A DNA stretch of 64,000 nucleotides from Eremomyces bilateralis CBS 781.70 (lineage: Eukaryota > Ascomycota > Dothideomycetes > Eremomycetales > Eremomycetaceae): the NCBI RefSeq assembly GCF_010015585.1, contig NW_022985090.1, positions 124,001-188,000 of the forward strand. Direction: 5' to 3'. Position 1 is the first letter of the stretch. Every line of letters starts with the position of its first letter. Below, in pieces: positions 34,887 through 46,039 of this stretch. The notes beneath the pieces are model-generated. The model saw only the letters and a list, made by a program, of their open reading frames with translations, ran no database searches and was not told the origin of the DNA. The position numbers and the translations under genes are program-made.

Positions 34887-36173
34887 ATGCCACCCCCGAC
34901 GCGTCGCGCGCGCCAACAACCCGCCTCCCCACCGCGCATCCAAACCGAGTTCTCCGACTCGGACGACAGCCAGATCGGGGCATTTGAAGACGAGGGGACG
35001 CTGCCGTCGCAGGATGATGTGTTGCAGGAGAACGAGCAGGGAGGGGTAGTGGAGGAAGGGGAGGGGGAGGGGGAGGGGGAGGAGGATGGAGAGGAGAGAC
35101 AGGGTGAGTAGGAGTTTTTTTTCATCATTTTGATTTTAGGAGAGATAGGAGGGTTTGGATTCGGATTTGGATTTCGGGTCTTTGGGATTGGTTTCTTTTC
35201 TATATTTGAAAGAAAAAGCTGTGGTCTCCTTTGCGCGTCTCCATCGTCATCAATATTTATATGTCCATCCGCTTCAACCAAACCCTGCGCTGGAATATTA
35301 TACCTGCCAACCCTTCTCCCCCCAAATCTCTCTCCATCACCCCATCTTGCTTTTCATCCCCCTCTCACCTTCCAACTAACTCCCCCAGCAACCCCTACCC
35401 CACCCCCACTCCCTTCCCACCTCAAAGAAATCTCCTCCCTCGCCTCCTGGACCGTCACCTCCTCCAAACCCGGCTGCTCGATCCCGCAACTCCTCTCCCC
35501 CTCCACCTCCTCCTACTGGCAATCCGATGGCCCCCAACCCCATCACCTCAACATCCACTTCTTCAAGCTCGTCGAGATCGTCGCCATCCGCGTATTCCTG
35601 GACTTCGAGCTCGACGAGAGCTACACGCCGCAGAAGATTGAGTGGGCTGCGGGCATGGGGAATGCGGATTTGCTGGTGTGGAGTACTATGCGGGTCGAGA
35701 TGCCGAGGGGTTGGTGTTGGGTGGATTTTGGGGGAGTGGATGGGTGGGGGGCTAGGGGGAGGGAGGAGATGGAGGTCGATGGGGACGAGGCGGAGCGGGT
35801 GCGACGGGAGCCGGCAGTAGTGGAAGACGAGGGAGGGAGCAGCGAGGGGTCCTACTCATCGGGCGAGGATTCCGCTACCGAAGAGCCCTCGCAGGCGGAG
35901 GGGTCGGAAGGAAGGAGGAAGCGCAGACGACACCATCCGACGCTGCGGTGCATGTTGCTGCAGGTGCGGATCTTGGAGAACCATCAGAATGGGAAGGATA
36001 CGCATTTGCGGGGGTTACAGATCTTTGCGCGGGATGCGGGGGCGAAGGGGAGGGGTGGGGGGGAGGGGGTGAGGAGGGGGAAGGTTAGAATGCAGGAGCC
36101 GAGAGAGAGACTGGGGCGGGCGAGGAAGAACGTGAGGGAGCCGGTATGGGATGATATGCCGGATTTGAGATGA
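34887..36173 (+). CDS. apc10: Anaphase-promoting complex subunit 10 (DOC domain), 333 aa
   Basis: Exons 34887-35103 and 35389-36173 join in frame across a 285-nt intron (GTGAGT donor, CTAAC branch, CCCAG acceptor). Apc10/Doc1 is the substrate co-receptor of the anaphase-promoting ubiquitin ligase, binding the D-box together with Cdc20/Cdh1. The DOC domain starts about residue 86 (KEISSLASWTVTSSKPG), with YWQSDGPQPHHLNIHF, VEIVAIRVFLDFELDESYTP and the late strands LRCMLLQVRILENHQNGKDTHL. An acidic, Ser/Glu-rich insert of about 80 residues (roughly 205-275) interrupts the DOC fold between PRGWCWVDF and the last strands. The protein ends MPDLR, resembling the Ile-Arg tail that docks Apc10 onto TPR subunits such as Cdc27. 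The acidic N-terminus is low complexity. The gene looks intact. Confidence 0.9.
35056..35092 (+). repeat. GAGGGG-type simple repeat inside APC10 exon 1
   Basis: A run of GGAGGGGGAG units codes for the EGEGEGEGEE stretch before the first intron. A simple repeat, likely variable in length between strains. Confidence 0.7.
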
Positions 36174-36340
36174 TGGATCGCAGGTCCAAAATATTTGATT
36201 ATGAGCGGATGCATGACATGAAGGCATTCTTGCCGTACAGTATGCATTGATATCTAGGTCAAATGTACGTGTCTAGCATGCGTAGAATGTGCCGCCGAAT
36301 TCCCATTACAAATCCAAAATTCCCCCTCACGTTGCTTTTC

Positions 36341-37755
36341 TTAGCTCAAAATCCGAAGCAGCTCCTCTACGACCGCGTCGCCAACCTCGGTGGTCTTCGC
36401 CGTTCCGCCAATGTCCCCGGTGTTGATCCCCTTCTCGATCACGATCTTGACCGCATCGTCGATCGCCTGGGCAATTTCCGGAAGGCAGAGCGAGTATTTG
36501 AACATCATCGACACCGAGAGGATGGACGCGACGGGGTTGACGATGCCCTTGCCCGAGATGTCCGGGGCGGATCCTGCAATATATCAGCTTCTGCTTCCCA
36601 AATTCCAAGTTCTCACCACTCACCATGAATCGGCTCATAAACGCCATTGCACGGCGTTTTCCCATCCGGAATCCCACTCAAACTCGCACTTGGCAACAAC
36701 CCCAAGCTCCCCGGAATCACACTTGCCTCATCGCTAATTATATCCCCGAACAGATTGCTCGTGACGATGATCCCATTCAGCGACCGCGGATTCTTCACCA
36801 TGATCATCGCCGCGCTGTCGATCAACTGATGCCCCAGCTCCAACTGCGGAAACTCCTCCGCGAATACCTCGCTCACCACCTTGCGCCACAGCCGACTCGT
36901 CGCCAACACGTTCGCCTTGTCCAGACTCCACACCTTCGCCGGCGGGTCCTCCGCGAGGGCAAGGGACGCAGCCAAGCGGGCGATACGCTGGACCTCAGAC
37001 TTGCTGTATGGCTCGATGTCATAGGCGGTCGGGTCCTCATCGGTGGCCTCCTTGCGGTCGCCGAAGTAGATGCCGCCGGTCAGCTCGCGGAGGATGGTGA
37101 ACTTGGTGCCCTTGGCGATGTGTTCTTTGAGTGGGGAGTTGGCGAGGAGGGAGTCGGAGGCGAAGAAGCAGGGGCGGAGGTTGCCGAAGGTTTGGAGATG
37201 TTTGCGGAGGGCAAGGATGCCTTGTTCGGGCCGGACGAGGCCGGTACCCCATTCCTGTGGGGGTTAGTGGAAGGATATGAGGGGGAGAGGGGGGGAGGGG
37301 TGGAGGTACGGGACCGCCGATGGCGCCGAGGAAGATGGCGTCGGCTTTTTTTGCGGCTTCGAGGGCGGAGTCGGTGAGAGGGACGCCATGGGCATTTATT
37401 GAAGCCTGTGAGGAGGTGAGATTATGTCGTTGGAATCTGTCCGATGGTTGCCGTACCCCGCCGAGCAGTTGCTCATTGATATTGAACGAGAGACTTGGTC
37501 TTGCCTTCTCGACGGCTTTGATGACCTTGGGACATGTTAGCTACTCGCTATACAATCTCTCATTGAGAATTGGGTTATCTCACCTTGACGGCTTCTGCTG
37601 TGACCTGACATCTGTGAGCACACGTCTATTGAATGCGGGGCTTTTCTCATACTTCTGGACCGCAATGGTCGCCTATGTTCTCCATTAGTGACGGGTCCAA
37701 TAATTCTCCAGAGATTGTAATTACCTGGGAAGGTGACGATATTAAACGACGACAT
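36341..37755 (-). CDS. leu2: 3-isopropylmalate dehydrogenase (366 aa, seven exons)
   Basis: This enzyme oxidises and decarboxylates 3-isopropylmalate with NAD+ in leucine synthesis. Minus-strand exons are 37755-37725, 37672-37653, 37604-37584, 37525-37457, 37405-37310, 37254-36624 and 36573-36341, totalling 366 residues, the usual family length. Introns are 45-65 nt with GT/AG ends. The product begins [20 protein letters not shown], with LLGAIGGP-type [13 protein letters not shown], substrate Arg region [43 protein letters not shown], the signature [12 protein letters not shown], and [15 protein letters not shown] near the end. All active-site blocks are present. Three consecutive micro-exons (31, 20 and 21 nt) are notable. 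The usual motif [10 protein letters not shown] reads [10 protein letters not shown] here. Eurotiales often carry more than one paralog, so this may be a second copy. Confidence 0.92.
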
Positions 37756-37802
37756 TTTGCTTGATGAATAACCTGGAATATAGAAGAATGAAAGGTGTAC
37801 GA

Positions 37803-37816
37803 TGGTATATATACCG
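37803..37816 (-). promoter_or_regulatory. TATA-like element upstream of leu2
   Basis: A palindromic GGTATATATACC at about 37805-37816 lies about 50 bp upstream of the leu2 start codon, a plausible core promoter element. No clear Leu3-type CCGGNNCCGG site was found nearby. Confidence 0.45.
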
Positions 37817-38315
37817 GTATTGAGTGAGCAGGAAAATGCCAATCCGGGGAACGAACATCCAAAACGCGCCCGATCTCGGGGCTCATCCGATCCACAGTCT
37901 CGGCTTCGTGTGAGTCTAGACGGCCGAGTTTCGGCTCTGATTTCGGGACCCTGTCATTGGCTAAGATGATAAGATCCCGATGAACGGAGAGTCCGAGCTT
38001 TGGCGCATATCGATGCCAGAATCGTAGTCAATAGCAAAGGGAAGACCTGAGAGTCCAGATATCAACCTGTGCTTCGTTCATGATATGCTGTGAACATTCC
38101 GTGCATCTAACCATTGGTCTTTCTAGTTATTGTATATAAGGAATAAGATATTGCAAGACTAATTTCAAGGCTTAATTCATAAGGGACAAGTCAGTTTAAG
38201 GGAAATCACGCTGACAAGCAGCATGGTGCAACCATCCGATCGCCACTCGTTAATATCACATTCACTTCTCCATTCATCTTCATATCCATTTTGATTTTCA
38301 CCTTCAATCACTTCC
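37817..38315. other. Divergent promoter region, leu2 and repeat-protein gene
   Basis: About 0.5 kb separates two divergently transcribed genes. Apart from the TATA-like site nothing specific was recognised. Confidence 0.4.
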
Positions 38316-41165
38316 ATGCGGCCAAATCTCCGTCACCTTTACACCCTGCCCGTCAAATCTGCTGCTTTTCGACACGGCCGCTTCACTACCCGCAGACATA
38401 ACACCCCTAACAACAAACCTCCCACAGGTCATCCCGAATCTCCGAATCTGACCAAAGAGGCGAATACCCAATCCAATCACTTGAAAGTCAAGCGAAACGA
38501 CCCATTTGCAGCTCCTCGGATCCGCAAACACCCTTTCGGACCTCACTCTGGTACTGCGATACAACCTCCTTCCGCCTCCTCACCTCCGCAGACCCTAGGA
38601 AAAGTTCCATCCGACGTCCCCAGCACGATTCCAGACACAGCCCAACGATATGACCATTTAAAAGACAAGCGAACAGGTCAATTTGCGGATCCTCGGATAA
38701 GGAAACTCAAACGTAAATTCTCCCCCGTCCGAATCACAACACATCCGAGTACTACACTACAGCCGCTTCCTCTCCCCTCGCTTTTACGGAGGCTCGAACA
38801 GGATCCGTCTGACTCAACGCTACCCGTTCGAAAGCGACACATAAAACAGAAATTGAAATTGAAATCTCTCGTTAGACGCGTCGAGAACGGTCCCAAACAA
38901 GACGAGTTGGTTGGATCAACGTGGTGGACAGCTTCAGCCCACGAAGAAGCTCACCAAGAGGGTGAACAAGACAACCACCGAGTACCCGACCTCGATACCG
39001 ACGTCGATATAAGAGATATGTCTCGCTATGTGCCCCCCGCGTTCCGTAAGCGCGAACAACAAGACCCAGAGTCACCCAGCTCTCCCGTCCAATCGACCGA
39101 GACTCCCACGTCGCCTATGCAGGAACGGCCTCCCCCAAAACCTCAACCCCTTCTCTACACGAAAACAGAGCTGCATCACTATTTCTGGCCGGATGAAGAC
39201 GTTCAGACTCTTCGGCACGCCTTCGATGAGCGAGCGCGGATGAGCAATGGGCCTGGACGTGTGCCAACGGCTAATATTAAGTCCGAAGCAGAAGGAAAGG
39301 AGTTTGCTGAGGTTGTCAATGGCGTAGACGCACCGGCTGCATCCACCACTGCTCAATCGGAAGCTGCAGATTTCCCTGAGGGAGTCGAAGAGACCAAGAT
39401 CGAAGAGACTAAGACCGAAGCCACCAACGACGAAGCCACCAACGACGAAGCCACCAACGACGAAGCCACCAAGGCCGAAGTCACCAAGGACCAAGCCAGC
39501 ACTATTACCCCCACCGCTACCGCCAACCCTCCATCTCCCATCCAATCTACCAATGCAGCCGGCAAATTCGATACGCTCCAATCCTCCGCCGCCACCCCCC
39601 ACGACCTCTCCATGATCGTGATCCACCACGGCGCAAACCCCCTCTGGCACACCCAGCGCACCATCTTCGCCAAAACCAACATCCACCTCCTCCCCCATCT
39701 TCCCGGCGCCATCCCCCAAACCAACCAACCCCAACCTCCCACGTCCCGCGCCGAGTTCGTCGACGACTGGGACTACGTCCCCTCCTCGGAGCGTCTCGGC
39801 TCCGGTCATCCACCTCCGCCCCCTCTCCGCCCCCTCCCGACCACAGGATCCACCAATCCTGCCGCTAAGCTCCCCGCGGTCCCCGTCTTCGAGCAATTCC
39901 GGCGTGGCGGCGCCCGCAATTTCCGGTTCGCGGGGTATTTCCGGATGGCGCGACTTCAGATATTGGCGCCGTGGAGCGACGAGCTGAAGCGGATGATGGC
40001 GATTAAGTGGGAAAGGCGGGATGCGAAGCGGAAGGCGGAGGATTGGAATCGGGGGATGGGGTGTTGGTGGGCGGTGGTGGGGTTGGAGGAGGTGCAGGGA
40101 GGGAATACCGTGAATCATTCGGGTGCGGCTACGGCTGCGGCCGGGACTGCAGAGACGGTTGTAGATGCGGCGACGGAGACGGCTACGGATACAGACACGA
40201 ATACGAGCTCGGCCGATGCGAACGGCAAGGAAACTCACCAAGCGAGCGGCACGCAGCCTACCGCGCTCCCTCCCCCCGCCATCGACCGCATCGACCTCGC
40301 CATCCACCCCGATCACTCTCCCTCCGACTTCGAGAACCATCGCGGTCAACGCCAGCCATTCGGACGCGGGCGCGGACGCGGACGCGGAACGGAGAATCGC
40401 TTTGGCGGGGGTTGGGGTCGACAGGGGTATGCGGGCGGTTCTAATGCCGGTGGCGGTTCTAGGTATGGGTATGGTGGAGAGAGGAGGGCAGTGGAGGATG
40501 TGAGGCTGGAAGAGGAGGTGAGGGACGCGAGGGGCATGGTCCGGGATGTCCGGTTGGAGGAGGCCGGGACGGAGAATCGCGCGCCGAGGGGGATGGTGCG
40601 CGACGTGCGGTTGGAGGAACAAGAAGAGCAGGAAAAGTTGGCGCGATATGCGCCGTTAGAGGAGAACCGGGCGCCGCGGGGGATGGTGCGAGATGTGCGG
40701 TTGGAGGTGGAAAATAGAGCTCCACGAGGGGTGGTGCGCGACGTCCAGTTGGAGGAAACCAACGCGCCGAAGCCGACGGCGAGCTATGTCCCCTTCACTG
40801 AACCCCGAGGCCGCAGAGACATGGTGCGCGACGTCTGGCTAGAGGAACAAGAAGCGGCCCAGGCGATGGCGGAATCTGTTTCGCCAGAGCAACCCCGTGG
40901 TCGCAGCCGGACGGTGCAAGATGGACAGGTCGAGGAAACTGAAGCGCCAGCGCCTACGGCGAGCTATGTCCCCATGGACGAAAAAAGGGGTCGACGGGGC
41001 ATGGTGCGGGACGTCCGGGTGGAGGAGCAGGAGGAGCGGGAGCGACAGGAGCAGATGAAGAGGGCGGCGATGGAGCAGCGGGGACAGAATGGGGAGAGGG
41101 TGGAGGAGTCGTATGAAGGGAAAATCTCCCCACGGCTGTCGTATCGGCCGTTATGGGAGAGTTGA
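38316..41165 (+). CDS. 949-aa protein with MVRDV-LEE repeats and RG-rich segment, function unknown
   Basis: One uninterrupted frame of 949 codons. The N-terminus (MRPNLRHLYTLPVKSAAFRH) is basic and Ser/Thr-containing, compatible with a mitochondrial presequence. DMSRYVPPAFRKRE (about residue 240) is a short motif seen in fungal RNA-related proteins. Residues about 365-390 carry a TNDEA repeat. Two blocks look folded: DLSMIVIHHGANPLWHTQRT with the Glu-Phe-Val-Asp-Asp-Trp segment (about 430-490), and RFAGYFRMARLQILAPW through MAIKWERRDAKRKAEDWNRG (about 530-575). An RG-rich stretch (GRGRGRGRGTENRFGGGWG) precedes eight copies of a VRDVxLEE unit (about residues 727-905). RG repeats suggest RNA binding, which is inference. 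I do not recognise the family. The start is the first ATG after a long pyrimidine-rich leader. Confidence 0.75.
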   Translation: MRPNLRHLYTLPVKSAAFRHGRFTTRRHNTPNNKPPTGHPESPNLTKEANTQSNHLKVKRNDPFAAPRIRKHPFGPHSGTAIQPPSASSPPQTLGKVPSDVPSTIPDTAQRYDHLKDKRTGQFADPRIRKLKRKFSPVRITTHPSTTLQPLPLPSLLRRLEQDPSDSTLPVRKRHIKQKLKLKSLVRRVENGPKQDELVGSTWWTASAHEEAHQEGEQDNHRVPDLDTDVDIRDMSRYVPPAFRKREQQDPESPSSPVQSTETPTSPMQERPPPKPQPLLYTKTELHHYFWPDEDVQTLRHAFDERARMSNGPGRVPTANIKSEAEGKEFAEVVNGVDAPAASTTAQSEAADFPEGVEETKIEETKTEATNDEATNDEATNDEATKAEVTKDQASTITPTATANPPSPIQSTNAAGKFDTLQSSAATPHDLSMIVIHHGANPLWHTQRTIFAKTNIHLLPHLPGAIPQTNQPQPPTSRAEFVDDWDYVPSSERLGSGHPPPPPLRPLPTTGSTNPAAKLPAVPVFEQFRRGGARNFRFAGYFRMARLQILAPWSDELKRMMAIKWERRDAKRKAEDWNRGMGCWWAVVGLEEVQGGNTVNHSGAATAAAGTAETVVDAATETATDTDTNTSSADANGKETHQASGTQPTALPPPAIDRIDLAIHPDHSPSDFENHRGQRQPFGRGRGRGRGTENRFGGGWGRQGYAGGSNAGGGSRYGYGGERRAVEDVRLEEEVRDARGMVRDVRLEEAGTENRAPRGMVRDVRLEEQEEQEKLARYAPLEENRAPRGMVRDVRLEVENRAPRGVVRDVQLEETNAPKPTASYVPFTEPRGRRDMVRDVWLEEQEAAQAMAESVSPEQPRGRSRTVQDGQVEETEAPAPTASYVPMDEKRGRRGMVRDVRVEEQEERERQEQMKRAAMEQRGQNGERVEESYEGKISPRLSYRPLWES
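40493..41035 (+). repeat. Octad protein repeat (M)VRDVxLEE, eight copies
   Basis: Within the 949-aa gene the unit PRG-MVRDVRLEE recurs with spacers of 8-30 codons: VEDVRLEE, MVRDVRLEE twice, MVRDVRLEV, VVRDVQLEE, MVRDVWLEE, TVQDGQVEE and MVRDVRVEE. Longer spacers also repeat PTASYVPF/PTASYVPM. The DNA copies have diverged while the protein core is kept, which argues for selection on the peptide. Confidence 0.85.
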
Positions 41166-43480
41166 GGGGAGGTGCGCGTAATACGCTGGTAGAGACAATC
41201 GGAGGGGACGGGGTGAAGGGTTGTGCTGGTGAATAGGAGGAAGGAAATGATGAACGATTGTATAATTCCTCTGTATAGATACCCCAAAACTGCGTTATGT
41301 ATGAACACCCTGCCTCGGTGCGTCTGATTCGGATGAAGTGCGATGGCGTGGCTACTGACAATGGTTTACCTTATCATATCTGGACTTCTCACGATGGACA
41401 TATGGCGGAGAATGTAGACGATACAGGACATCAATCAATGTTGAGATGGGGAGGACGGTGTCAATCCATCCATCCATCCATCCAGTGCAGAGCAACAGGT
41501 ATCCCGTCCCAAGGCCGATAATTCCACCGACGTCGGATTCGGCGATGTGATGAAGGTCAATCCTAAATAGATAGATGTTGAATACGCGGTGCGACCATCC
41601 ATCCATCTCTGATCTCATATTCTCATACGATTTCACCAGCCGGGAGGTTACCGTTCGCTATATGTATTCTGACCGTGAAGCCATTGCTCGCTACGAATCC
41701 GCTCGGGCGCATCGTCACCATCCTCTCCCACGAGTGAGCCCCAGCGGTCACGATCCGCCAGGGAGATATTTCCTTATCCCCTTTCCCATCTTGCATCACG
41801 ACCAGTGGAAAACATCAGTCATCAACAGCCAAAGTAAACCTCAATGTCACCATACCATCCCAATCCTCGCATCTCCAAATCCTCACATCCTGATCGCTGC
41901 GCCTCGTGGACCCTGACGCGCCCATGCAGCCACAGCCCAGTCCTCCGCAGCGCGGCGGTGCAGCCCGCACGCAAGCCATGGCAACCCGAGCATGGACGAA
42001 GGCTAGCTGCAAATGGAAGCTATGTGTGTAGCATGGCGAGCGAGGTGGGGTAGTCGAGCGGGTGGTTTATAATTGGATGTAGGATGGAGGACGCAGGGTG
42101 GGCGGGTTGTCACTTGTCAGTTGTCAGAGGCTGTAAGCTGGGGGTCCGCCGCGTTGGTGGGGTGGTTTGCGAGATTGGAGATCAGGATGGATGCCACTTG
42201 TACTTTTGTAGTCCTACTTGCGAGAGACAAAGGAAAGGAAGATGTAAAGATAGACGAGATAGTTGTTCAGGTAGTCGGTCGGTCGTTGGTGCTGCAGACC
42301 TTCATAAGGGTTCAAGCTGGACCCGACTACCCAATGTACCCAAACGAATGATACCTCAGATCGAGATTGATCTTGTAAGACCGCACGCAATGAACAAAAA
42401 TACGAACGCCGTCAAGCTCCCACCTGGGAATTTATTGCTAACTTCAGCGATCAACTGGGCATAATTCGATGATCGGGATCGCGGGAATTCAGGGCTGATG
42501 ACCCCAACTCGCAGCAAGAATACTATTGCAGCCCATCATCACATTCCTCCCCGTATTCAGGATGCCAATCGAGATCTCAGTCGTGTCTTTGCTACAAGGG
42601 AAAATACTCAATAGAGAGAGGGAGCAACACGAGATTTCAACTGAATCCGAACCAAGGATAGTGGATGATGGATGATCGATAATTAGCACCTAGCAGAGGT
42701 GGTGGCTTAGCCGCTTAGGGGTTTATCGGGATCTCTAGTGTTAGCTGCTGACAATCATCATACCCAACGAATGCTTAATATTAGCTGGCGACTTAGCGTT
42801 CTTAGTGATTTCGGCTTCACTCAGCCTCACGAAGAAACGGAAGAATCGAGAATTCCTTGTTCACTTGGTTGAGTTGGTTTACTTGGTTCATTTGGTTCAC
42901 CTTCCCCGGCGCACCCGACCTTCGCCCACATCCCAAGCTACATCTAACTGAGTTGGTATACTTTGTATGGATACTGGCAAATACCAAGCCCGGCTACCTG
43001 CAAGCTACAACATCCAAAGCCTCTTAACCTCGTGTCAATCTGACATCCGCATTTTGCTGTCACTGTCGCTGTCGCTGTCGCTGTCGCTCTCTCTAGCTCT
43101 CTCTCTCGGACTCTCTCATTCTCACTCCCCCTAGTCCTCTTCTAGTTTCCGGTGTGATTTTCTCGGTCTCAAACGAATCCCTTCCTCTCCTTTCTTACTC
43201 CCTTTCATTCTTTCGCTTCACGCCCACCACAACCTGAATACGACCTGAGTACTCCCATCCGATACCTAGCCTTGGCTCTGAAACCACCTCACTCCTCCAT
43301 CCTCCCAGCCCGTTCTCCCCTTGTCTCATCCACCTGAATCACCGCCACCTTTCAACCCATTTTCCTGTCTCGCTTCTTTCCTGCAGCTCCCTCCCTCGTT
43401 TCCTACATCTCCTACATCTTCCCCTCCTCCCTCCCTCCTCCTCGCCCTCTCCCCCTCCAACCCTCTCCCCTTCGACATTT
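41166..43480. other. 2.3-kb intergenic region with simple repeats
   Basis: No supported gene. It holds a CATC microsatellite (about 41465-41484), a CTTGGTT-rich patch (about 42860-42900), a GTCGCT hexamer run (about 43062-43092) followed by CT-rich DNA, and a strongly pyrimidine-rich stretch up to the Hsp70-like start. Such CT tracts are common in front of highly expressed fungal genes. Several GAA/TTC words near 42835-42866 could form a heat-shock element but lie over 600 bp upstream. Confidence 0.5.
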
Positions 43481-46039
43481 ATGTCGTCGCGCTTCAAAAA
43501 CCTCCTCAGCTCCTCTCGACGCACTTCGTCCGTCCCCAATTCCGGCAACCCCCCACCCGCGAACTCCACCCCCCTACCCCCCAACTCCCTCCCGTCCTCC
43601 AACTCCCCCCAACCCCCCGCCGCCTCCCCTCCCCCCGGCAGCTCGTCTTCCTCCCTCCATTCCCACCCCCTCCCCAACGCCCCTTATCCGCCCACTGGCA
43701 CCCCCTCCGCCATGAACCCCAACAACCCTCTCGGTCGTCCCCCCTCGTACAGCTATGCCGCCCAGCCCGGCGGAGGTCTCGCTGCCGGCGCGCCCCCGGG
43801 CCAGCATCGTCCGACGAGCCCCATGCCGCCGCCGCCCATCAACACCAACACGAACCAGATGGGGGGTTATCCGCCGCAGCAGGTGTATGGTGCCCCGCCG
43901 CCTCAGGCTGGCCCGCCTGGGTATCCGCAGAATCCGGCGAGCTATGGGCAACCAGGTGGTGGGTATCCGCAAAATCCGGCGCCGGCGGTGCCGTATTCGA
44001 GGCCGGGTGCCGTGGAGGTGGATGGAGGTGGGAGAAGTAAGGCGCAGTTGATTGTGGGGATTGATTTTGTGAGTGTTCCTTTGACCATATACAGCAGACA
44101 TACTATCAAGGCGGGCGGAATGGGTGCACAGCTAGATGTTATGTTTGGACGATCAACAGAGCTGATGGGTGGATATAGGGAACCACATTCTCCGGTGTCG
44201 CGTTTGCGTTTGCGACCAATACCGAAGCAAAGGAAGACATAATAGCCGAATGGCCCGGCGCTGGCAACCAGACGAAGCAAAAGGTATGCCCCCTCAATAC
44301 TCTTCCTCACAACCCCTAACCCTTCAGATCCCCACCGTCCTCTACTACGACCAATACCAAAAAGTCGTTGGATGGGGCCCCGACATCGCGGATGCCCTCG
44401 CCCCCACCGGCTATCCCAAACCCGGCGTCCAAAAAGTCGAATGGTTCAAACTCCAGCTCATGCTCTCCGGCAACACGTACATCGACCCCATCAACCTCCC
44501 CCCGCTTCCTCCAGGAAAGTCTGAAGTCGATGTCGCCGCCGACTACCTCTTCCATCTCCGCCAAGCCATGCGCAACCAGCTCCAGAAAATCCTCGGCGAG
44601 GTCTTCTCCCGCGAGGAGCGCAACATCCGCTACTACCTCACCGTCCCCGCCATCTGGAACGACGCCGCCAAGGCCGCCACCCGCGCCGCGGCCATCCAGG
44701 CCGGCTTTCTCCGCGACGACAACGACAACCGCCTCACCCTCATCACCGAGCCCGAGGCCGCCGCCCTCTTCTGCTCCAAGACCGGCCTCCTCAACCTCAA
44801 GATCCACGACGCCGTGCTGATCGTTGACTGCGGCGGCGGTACCGTTGATCTCATCGCCTACGAGGTCGAGGAGGAAAACCCCTTCTCCGTCGCCGAGTGC
44901 ACCGCCGGCTCCGGCGACTCCTGCGGGAGCACCGCGCTCAATCGGAATTTCAGCAACATCCTGCGCGCGAAGATCCGCAAGATGAAGTTGCCGGATGGAA
45001 GCCGCACCGCCGGGAAGGTGTACGCGAAGTGCATCATGGACTTCGAGAACCGCATCAAGGCCGACTTCCGGAACAACGGGCAGAAGTGGGCCGTCGACGT
45101 GGGCATCGAGGCGGAGTTTCCCGAGGCGGGCATTGAGGAGGGGTATATGACCTTCACCAACGAGGAGATCCTGCAGTGTTTCGAGCCGGTGGTGAACCGG
45201 ATCTTGGAGCTGGTGCGGAATCAGATCATCGCGATCCAGGCGCAGAATCGGACGTTACAGGTACGTTTCTTCCCCCTTTTTCTTCTCTTATTTTTCTAAC
45301 ACCCCCCCAGAACGTCCTCGTCGTCGGCGGCTTCGGCGCCTCCGAATACCTCTTCCAACAAATCAAACTCCACGTCCCCCCCCAGTTCCAATCCAAAGTC
45401 GTCCGCCCCATGGACTCCGTCGCCGCCATCGTCAAAGGCGCCGTCACCGCCGGCATCACCGAGCGCATCGTCACCCACCGCGTCGCCCGCCGCCACTACC
45501 TCATGGCCACCCTGCAGCCCTTCAAGCCGGGCCACCACCCCGAGCAGTACCGCGTGCCCAGCCTCGACGGGAAGGATCGCTGCAAGTATACGCGCCAGAT
45601 CTTCGTGCAGAAGGGGCAGCGGGTGAAGATCGGGGAGCCGGTGAAAGTGAGCTTTTTTAGGCAGGTAGCGCCGGGAGCGACGTTGATGTATGAGGATGTT
45701 TTGTATGCGTGCGACGACGATGTTTGCCCGGAGTATACCAAAGATCCCCGTAAGTTTTAGTCCATTCCCTCCCCCCACTCTCCCCTCCCACAACCCCTGC
45801 GAAATCAAAGACCCCCCGCTAACCGTTGAACCTACACAGGCATCAAGGAAGTCATCACCCTCACGTCGGATCTCAGCCGCAAGAACCTCGAGAAGGACTT
45901 CGAGCGCATGGACACGCCGCAGGGCACGTTCTACCGCGTCTACTTCGACATCTACCTAACGCTGGACGGCAGCGAGTTCAACGCGGAGCTGGTGTGTCAA
46001 GGGGAAGTGATGGGGCGTTGCACAGCGCGGTTTAGGTAG
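43481..46039 (+). CDS. Hsp70-family (HSPA12-like) ATPase with Pro-rich N-terminus, 754 aa
   Basis: Five exons (43481-44068, 44179-44283, 44328-45260, 45311-45749, 45840-46039) give 754 residues. The first 185 residues are disordered and Pro/Ser/Gly-rich, with repeats of the type GYPQNPA. The actin-like ATPase domain follows: phosphate 1 motif VGIDFGTTFSGVAFAF (split by intron 1), TVPAIWNDAAKAATRAAA, ITEPEAAALF, phosphate 2 motif LIVDCGGGTVDLIAYEV and adenosine motif VLVVGGFGASEYL. The classical Hsp70 substrate-binding domain and EEVD tail are absent. It ends with a short beta-rich region closing GRCTARFR. This matches the HSPA12-type family, expanded in filamentous fungi, whose clients are poorly known. 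The pyrimidine-rich upstream region suggests good expression. The gene looks intact. Confidence 0.88.

Noticed and set aside
39072-40622. 516-codon minus-strand open frame opposite the 949-aa gene
   Set aside because: Its composition (runs of Arg, Pro, Gly, His) is that of an antisense shadow in GC-rich DNA. The plus-strand protein has the better codon use and clear repeats.
42835-42870. Heat-shock element (GAA/TTC words) upstream of the Hsp70-like gene
   Set aside because: Spacing is irregular and the site is over 600 bp from the start codon, and HSPA12-type genes are often not heat-induced.
43339-44101. Minus-strand frames over the Pro-rich start of the Hsp70-like gene
   Set aside because: Gly/Arg-rich antisense of a Pro-rich coding exon.
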